Virus record (IMG/VR): IMGVR_UViG_3300042879_001540 | Location: 1 to 25,913 of that record | Reading direction: 5' to 3' (one strand) | Length of the DNA: 25,913 nucleotides | From: a virus | Shown here: piece by piece, positions 23,509 through 25,913 of the stretch | How the letters are laid out: every line of letters begins with the position of its first letter | How positions within the stretch are numbered: the first letter of the stretch is position 1 | Notes under the pieces: generated by a model | Told to the model about the DNA's origin: nothing | Databases searched by the model: none | The model's input: the letters and a program-made list of their open reading frames with translations, nothing else | Position numbers and translations under genes: made by a program

Positions 23509-23743
23509 TTGGGAGCGCCATCCAGTGGCTGCACCTCGCTAGCGGCATGCTTAAGTCGCCACCCCAATCAAGGCCATCGCCGTCTAGCTTGGCTACTACC
23601 GCTGAACCCGCTATGGCGTCGTACCACAGCGATTGGACGCCCTGTTTGGGAAGTCTGTCTTCCACGCCAATCCATCGCTCTTCTTCGCATTGGCACAACT
23701 CGGTCCCGGCCGCGTCACAACATCTGTTTTGCACAAGAATCAT
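23462..23743 (-). CDS. DUF551-like small protein
   Basis: A 93-residue protein with the family layout ERWIGVEDRLPKQGVQSLW, a variable centre, and SHWMALPSAPN near the C-terminus. DUF551 proteins (W.xVxDRLP ... HWMPLPxxP) are frequent in phages and have no established role. An N-terminal CCDAAGTELCQCEEE carries four cysteines and might bind metal. AGGAG abuts the ATG at 23741-23743, so initiation three codons later at GTG, with better spacing, is possible. Confidence 0.72.
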   Translation of the reverse strand: MILVQNRCCDAAGTELCQCEEERWIGVEDRLPKQGVQSLWYDAIAGSAVVAKLDGDGLDWGGDLSMPLARCSHWMALPSAPNRQRKGLAGAGP

Positions 23744-23788
23744 CTCCTGGGTGAACTGCTTATAGCTATCCTAGACTCTGGCCTGGTT

Positions 23789-24553
23789 TCAGTACGTCCG
23801 CAGAATCCGAATCCTGTCCTCCGTTCCGGGGAACATGACGTAATTGCGGGTTCCCTGGCCCGCAGAGCGAGACTGCCCATCTAGGTAGCGTATGCCAGGG
23901 ATGCCGCTGTGCCGCAGGTCCCTGACCCCGTGCGTGATGCCAAGCCTGTCGCCGGGCGCGACTACGGTGCGATAGACCTGCTGGCCTGTGGAGTCCGGCG
24001 CCGAATAGCCGAGAAGCGCCCGCATGGACGATTGAACCGCATCGCTCTGGGAACCGACTGGGCTATCCCAGTCCAGCAATGCCTCCTCCGGGACACCCAG
24101 CTCTACTTCATATACACGCCCAAGCCTTGGCGGAGGCGCCGGGGGCGGCGGCACAAACCCGGCAGGAAGGGATTCTAGGTATTCAATCGCCGCCCGGTTA
24201 TCTATGCCAAGCCGTTCCTGATCCATCACCAACACGTCGCGCACGGTGCTTTTCACATCCCCAGAGCCTGGCTTGTCATGGTATCGCCACAACAGCTGGA
24301 CTTTCTCGGATGGAGTGTGCCTCGCAAGCCCGGCGCTTAGTTCCTCTCGGTATTGCTCGGCCACATTTGGGCTCTGGGCGAAGTACAAACCATGGCCATA
24401 CGCCTGGGCACCTTCTCCCGTGCCGATCTTGGACGCGTCAAACTGAGAGAAGCTGTGCGGGCTGCCGTGGTAAGCCCGGATCACGCCTCGCGGTACATCG
24501 TCCGCCTTCGACAGGGCGCGGATGACGCGGAGGGATGCACTCGCTGGGTCCAT
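23789..24553 (-). CDS. ADP-ribosyltransferase-fold protein, copy 2
   Basis: About 254 residues from ATG 24551-24553; the frame stays open upstream but that part does not look coding. It matches copy 1 at both ends. ALSKADDVPRG leads to RAYHGSPHSFSQFDASKIG (His29) and GTGEGAQAYGHGLYFA (Tyr57). Later come VYEVELGVPEEALLDWDSP, GIPGIRYLDGQSRSAGQGT and NYVMFPGTEDRIRILRTY. The middle differs, with a proline run (FVPPPPAPPPRLG), and copy 1's C-terminal tail is absent. It should be an NAD-binding transferase fold; target unknown. No strong ribosome site is visible. The upstream 569 nt hold no clear gene. Confidence 0.8.
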   Translation of the reverse strand: MDPASASLRVIRALSKADDVPRGVIRAYHGSPHSFSQFDASKIGTGEGAQAYGHGLYFAQSPNVAEQYREELSAGLARHTPSEKVQLLWRYHDKPGSGDVKSTVRDVLVMDQERLGIDNRAAIEYLESLPAGFVPPPPAPPPRLGRVYEVELGVPEEALLDWDSPVGSQSDAVQSSMRALLGYSAPDSTGQQVYRTVVAPGDRLGITHGVRDLRHSGIPGIRYLDGQSRSAGQGTRNYVMFPGTEDRIRILRTY

Positions 24554-25122
24554 GCGGACTAGTGCCCAACCACGCCGAACCGGGATGTGGGAAAAAATCC
24601 AGGAGGGGATATGACAAACTCCTGTTTCGACGATTGGGGGGGGGACCCGGGGGCATCTGACCATGCCCCGGACCACTACCCCCTCCCGCCCCCGGTCCGG
24701 CGGCGTCCGGGCCGGTCGTCGCCCCGGGTCGCAACCCTCGGCGGTGCCGTAGGTTGCGCGTCTGGCGACGTTCGTACGGCGATCCCCCCCCAACGGGCCG
24801 TGGTGCGGCGCTAGCTAGTGGCGGGATCGGCGGCGGCGTGCGCCCTGGTGCGGTGCATCTGCACCCTTCGACCTGGTGTCGATGGTCGCGGGGTGGTCTG
24901 CGGCGGCGGTGTACGGTGTCCACCGTGGCGACGGGCTGCGCTGGCCTGCCGGCATGCTCCACGGTGGATCGCCCCGGCCTACTTCTACCTCCGGGGTCTC
25001 CGTGAGGCGTCCGGGTGAGGCGGTGCCGCGCTTCCCCGCTGGGGCCTGCGGCGGCGTGTTCGGTGGTGCGGGCCATCCCCCGGGGCGGCGACACTGCGCG
25101 CCCCGGGGGACGTTCCCGGCGA
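24554..25122. other. GC-rich stretch with no defensible gene
   Basis: This 569-nt stretch carries G9 (24636-24644) and C8 (24784-24791) runs. Several long frames are open only because stop codons are rare in GC-rich DNA. Minus-strand frames read as Arg/Pro/Gly-rich low-complexity protein (for example a 110-codon frame from GTG at 25147 ending at 24815). One plus-strand frame of 67 codons (24611-24814) has AGGAGG ahead of its ATG. None matches a family I know. It could be a non-coding control region or a poorly conserved gene. Confidence 0.5.
24592..24624 (-). terminator. Weak terminator-like hairpin ahead of ADP-ribosyltransferase copy 2
   Basis: On the minus strand CAGGAG pairs with CTCCTG across a 13-base loop (arms 24619-24624 and 24600-24605). 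A T6 tract follows two bases later (24592-24597). The stem is only six pairs, so termination would be partial at best. Confidence 0.35.
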
Positions 25123-25737
25123 TTAGGCTCGGCCGTGCGTTGCCCACCGATCCCCGTCCCGCATTGGACGGTGTGCCGTTCCATCTCCCGGCGTCGCGGG
25201 CAAGCCCCGGGTCGGCGGTGCCGTTCCGGGCCCGGTGCCGTAGATGCTGGGAGTGGTGTAGGGTTCATGGACGGCGGCGGTGGGTCCGATCCCCTGAGAG
25301 GCCAGAACGGCGTCGATGGCGCTGTGCGCTCCGGCGGCACGGGTTGCGGCTGCCCGTTGGAGACTGCCCCAACCGTCGGCGGTCGCGGCCAACTGCAACG
25401 GGGTGAGGTTCCCGCTACGCTCCCGGTAGACGGCCATGGTCGCCATTTCCACGGCGCGTGTCTGCTCATCGCCCCGGGGCTGCGTGGAGCGGGGCAGGAC
25501 GCTACCCCAACCGACACGGCGGAACAGCCGCACGTATCCTATGGCGGCGACACGGGGCGACGACGGGCATCGGTCCCCCTTGTACTCGCGTTGCATCATC
25601 CGCAGTGCAACCGTCTGGGCAAGGTCGTCTGCGGTGGAGGCATCGAAGCCTGCCCTACGTGCGGCGCTTGTGATGATCCGAAGGGCGTCGGTCCATAGTT
25701 CGGCGGGGCATCCGGCGTGGTTCAAAGTGCGGTCCAT
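25123..25737 (-). CDS. Sigma-70 region 2-like protein, possible phage transcription factor
   Basis: About 204 residues from ATG 25735-25737, with GGAG nine bases ahead; the in-frame ATG 27 bases upstream lies within an operator repeat and has no ribosome site. Residues 20-75 look like sigma region 2: LWTDALRIITSAARRAG, then FDASTADDLAQTVALRMMQ (compare the AeDlvQevFl pattern) and PRVAAIGYVRLFRRVGWG. The C-terminal half has a helical part (GNLTPLQLAATADGWG) and a Gly/Pro/Thr-rich end, with no clear region 4 helix-turn-helix. It may redirect host RNA polymerase to late genes, or only bind DNA. The family call is tentative. Confidence 0.6.
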   Translation of the reverse strand: MDRTLNHAGCPAELWTDALRIITSAARRAGFDASTADDLAQTVALRMMQREYKGDRCPSSPRVAAIGYVRLFRRVGWGSVLPRSTQPRGDEQTRAVEMATMAVYRERSGNLTPLQLAATADGWGSLQRAAATRAAGAHSAIDAVLASQGIGPTAAVHEPYTTPSIYGTGPGTAPPTRGLPATPGDGTAHRPMRDGDRWATHGRA

Positions 25738-25751
25738 GTTCTCTATCTCCG

Positions 25752-25809
25752 GGGTGTGAAACATGCCGTAGCGTCGGCATGTGCAGGGATTGTAACAGGG
25801 TGTGAAACA
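25752..25809 (-). promoter_or_regulatory. Three copies of a 12-bp operator-like repeat
   Basis: TGTTTCACACCC occurs at 25809-25798 and again at 25763-25752 (minus strand). Between them, directly after the first, is TGTTACAATCCC at 25797-25786, identical at 9 of 12 bases. The first fills most of the promoter spacer and the second spans the -10 box. A protein bound here would control the promoter; the sigma-like product is one candidate. Confidence 0.6.
25762..25781 (-). repeat. Perfect inverted repeat near transcription start
   Basis: CATGCCG and CGGCATG are perfect 7-bp arms around a six-base centre. The element lies between the -10 box and the start codon of the sigma-like gene. It could be a dimer-binding site or a 5' leader hairpin. 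Confidence 0.6.
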
Positions 25810-25816
25810 ATGTCAA
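25789..25816 (-). promoter_or_regulatory. Strong sigma-70-type promoter
   Basis: The minus strand shows TTGACA (25816-25811) and, 16 bases on, TACAAT (25794-25789), with an extended TGT just before the -10. Transcription would start near 25782 and give a leader of about 45 bases before the sigma-like gene. The -35 box overlaps the stop codon of the preceding gene. Confidence 0.75.
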
Positions 25817-25913
25817 CGTCTCTTACGCTTGGGCGGGTTCCACGGGCGGCGGTTGTTAGGACACTCCCAGCGGTAGCGCTGAATGACCCGTAGCGTGTCG
25901 TTATCGGTGACGG
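25813..25913 (-). CDS. C-terminal end of an unknown basic protein
   Basis: The last 32 codons of a minus-strand gene that enters from the right edge. They end with RYRWECPNNRRPWNPPKRKRR before TGA at 25813-25815, given here only in its final part. A second frame is open over the same short stretch but is less protein-like. The basic end (KRKRR) suggests nucleic-acid binding, but too little is present to assign a family. Its stop codon lies inside the -35 box of the next gene's promoter. Confidence 0.6.
   Translation of the reverse strand, partial: VTDNDTLRVIQRYRWECPNNRRPWNPPKRKRR

Noticed and set aside
24611-24814. Plus-strand ORF of 67 codons with AGGAGG ahead of ATG
   Set aside because: The ribosome-like site also forms part of a hairpin, the protein resembles no family I know, and it would be the only plus-strand gene. 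Kept only as a point to check.
24438-25517. Minus-strand open frame of 359 codons
   Set aside because: It overlaps both the sigma-like gene and ADP-ribosyltransferase copy 2 in another frame and is Pro/Arg-rich low complexity.

Overview
The window looks like the structural and packaging half of a tailed double-stranded DNA phage, either a free phage or a prophage from a GC-rich host. Every convincing gene lies on the minus strand, so transcription runs from high to low coordinates. Genes are packed with stop/start overlaps (TAATG, TGATG, ATGA, GTGA) that suggest translational coupling. A portal of about 660 residues, a head-to-tail adaptor-like protein, several fibre genes and no visible tape-measure gene point to a short-tailed (podovirus-like) virion. 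That morphology is an inference. I see no tRNA, CRISPR array, integrase or insertion sequence, and the host cannot be named from the sequence.

Right to left, in transcription order. (1) 25913-24554: the tail of an unknown basic protein, then a near-consensus promoter threaded with three copies of a 12-bp motif. It drives a protein whose N-terminal half resembles sigma-70 region 2. A 569-nt, very GC-rich stretch follows that has homopolymer runs and no gene I can defend. (2) 24553-21439: a cassette of small accessory genes flanked by two paralogous ADP-ribosyltransferase-fold genes. Between them lie a DUF551-like protein, several very small ORFs, two widespread small phage protein families and an unknown 168-residue protein. 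(3) 21439-18959: a protein that is almost one quarter cysteine, then three unrecognised proteins. (4) 18883-16124: scaffold, major capsid and decoration proteins, closed by a strong intrinsic terminator. (5) 16051-13181: a 50-residue protein and two long, disordered, proline/glutamine-rich proteins, one carrying PQTGGP repeats. (6) 13123-9255: a glycosyltransferase-methyltransferase fusion, a zinc-finger protein in the small-terminase position, the large terminase and a 109-residue protein. (7) 9240-1: portal, a 175-residue protein, a repeat-bearing fibre, a second glycosyltransferase, three fibre genes sharing one N-terminal module (the last ending in an S74 chaperone), a 102-residue protein, the adaptor, and two further tail proteins, the last cut by the window edge.

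Regions 4 to 7 together build the capsid, package DNA and make the tail. Two sugar-transferring enzymes and a fused methyltransferase inside this module suggest that the phage decorates its own virion proteins or alters host surface glycans. The cysteine-rich protein, the paired ADP-ribosyltransferases and the sigma-like gene with its repeated operator are the least ordinary elements.
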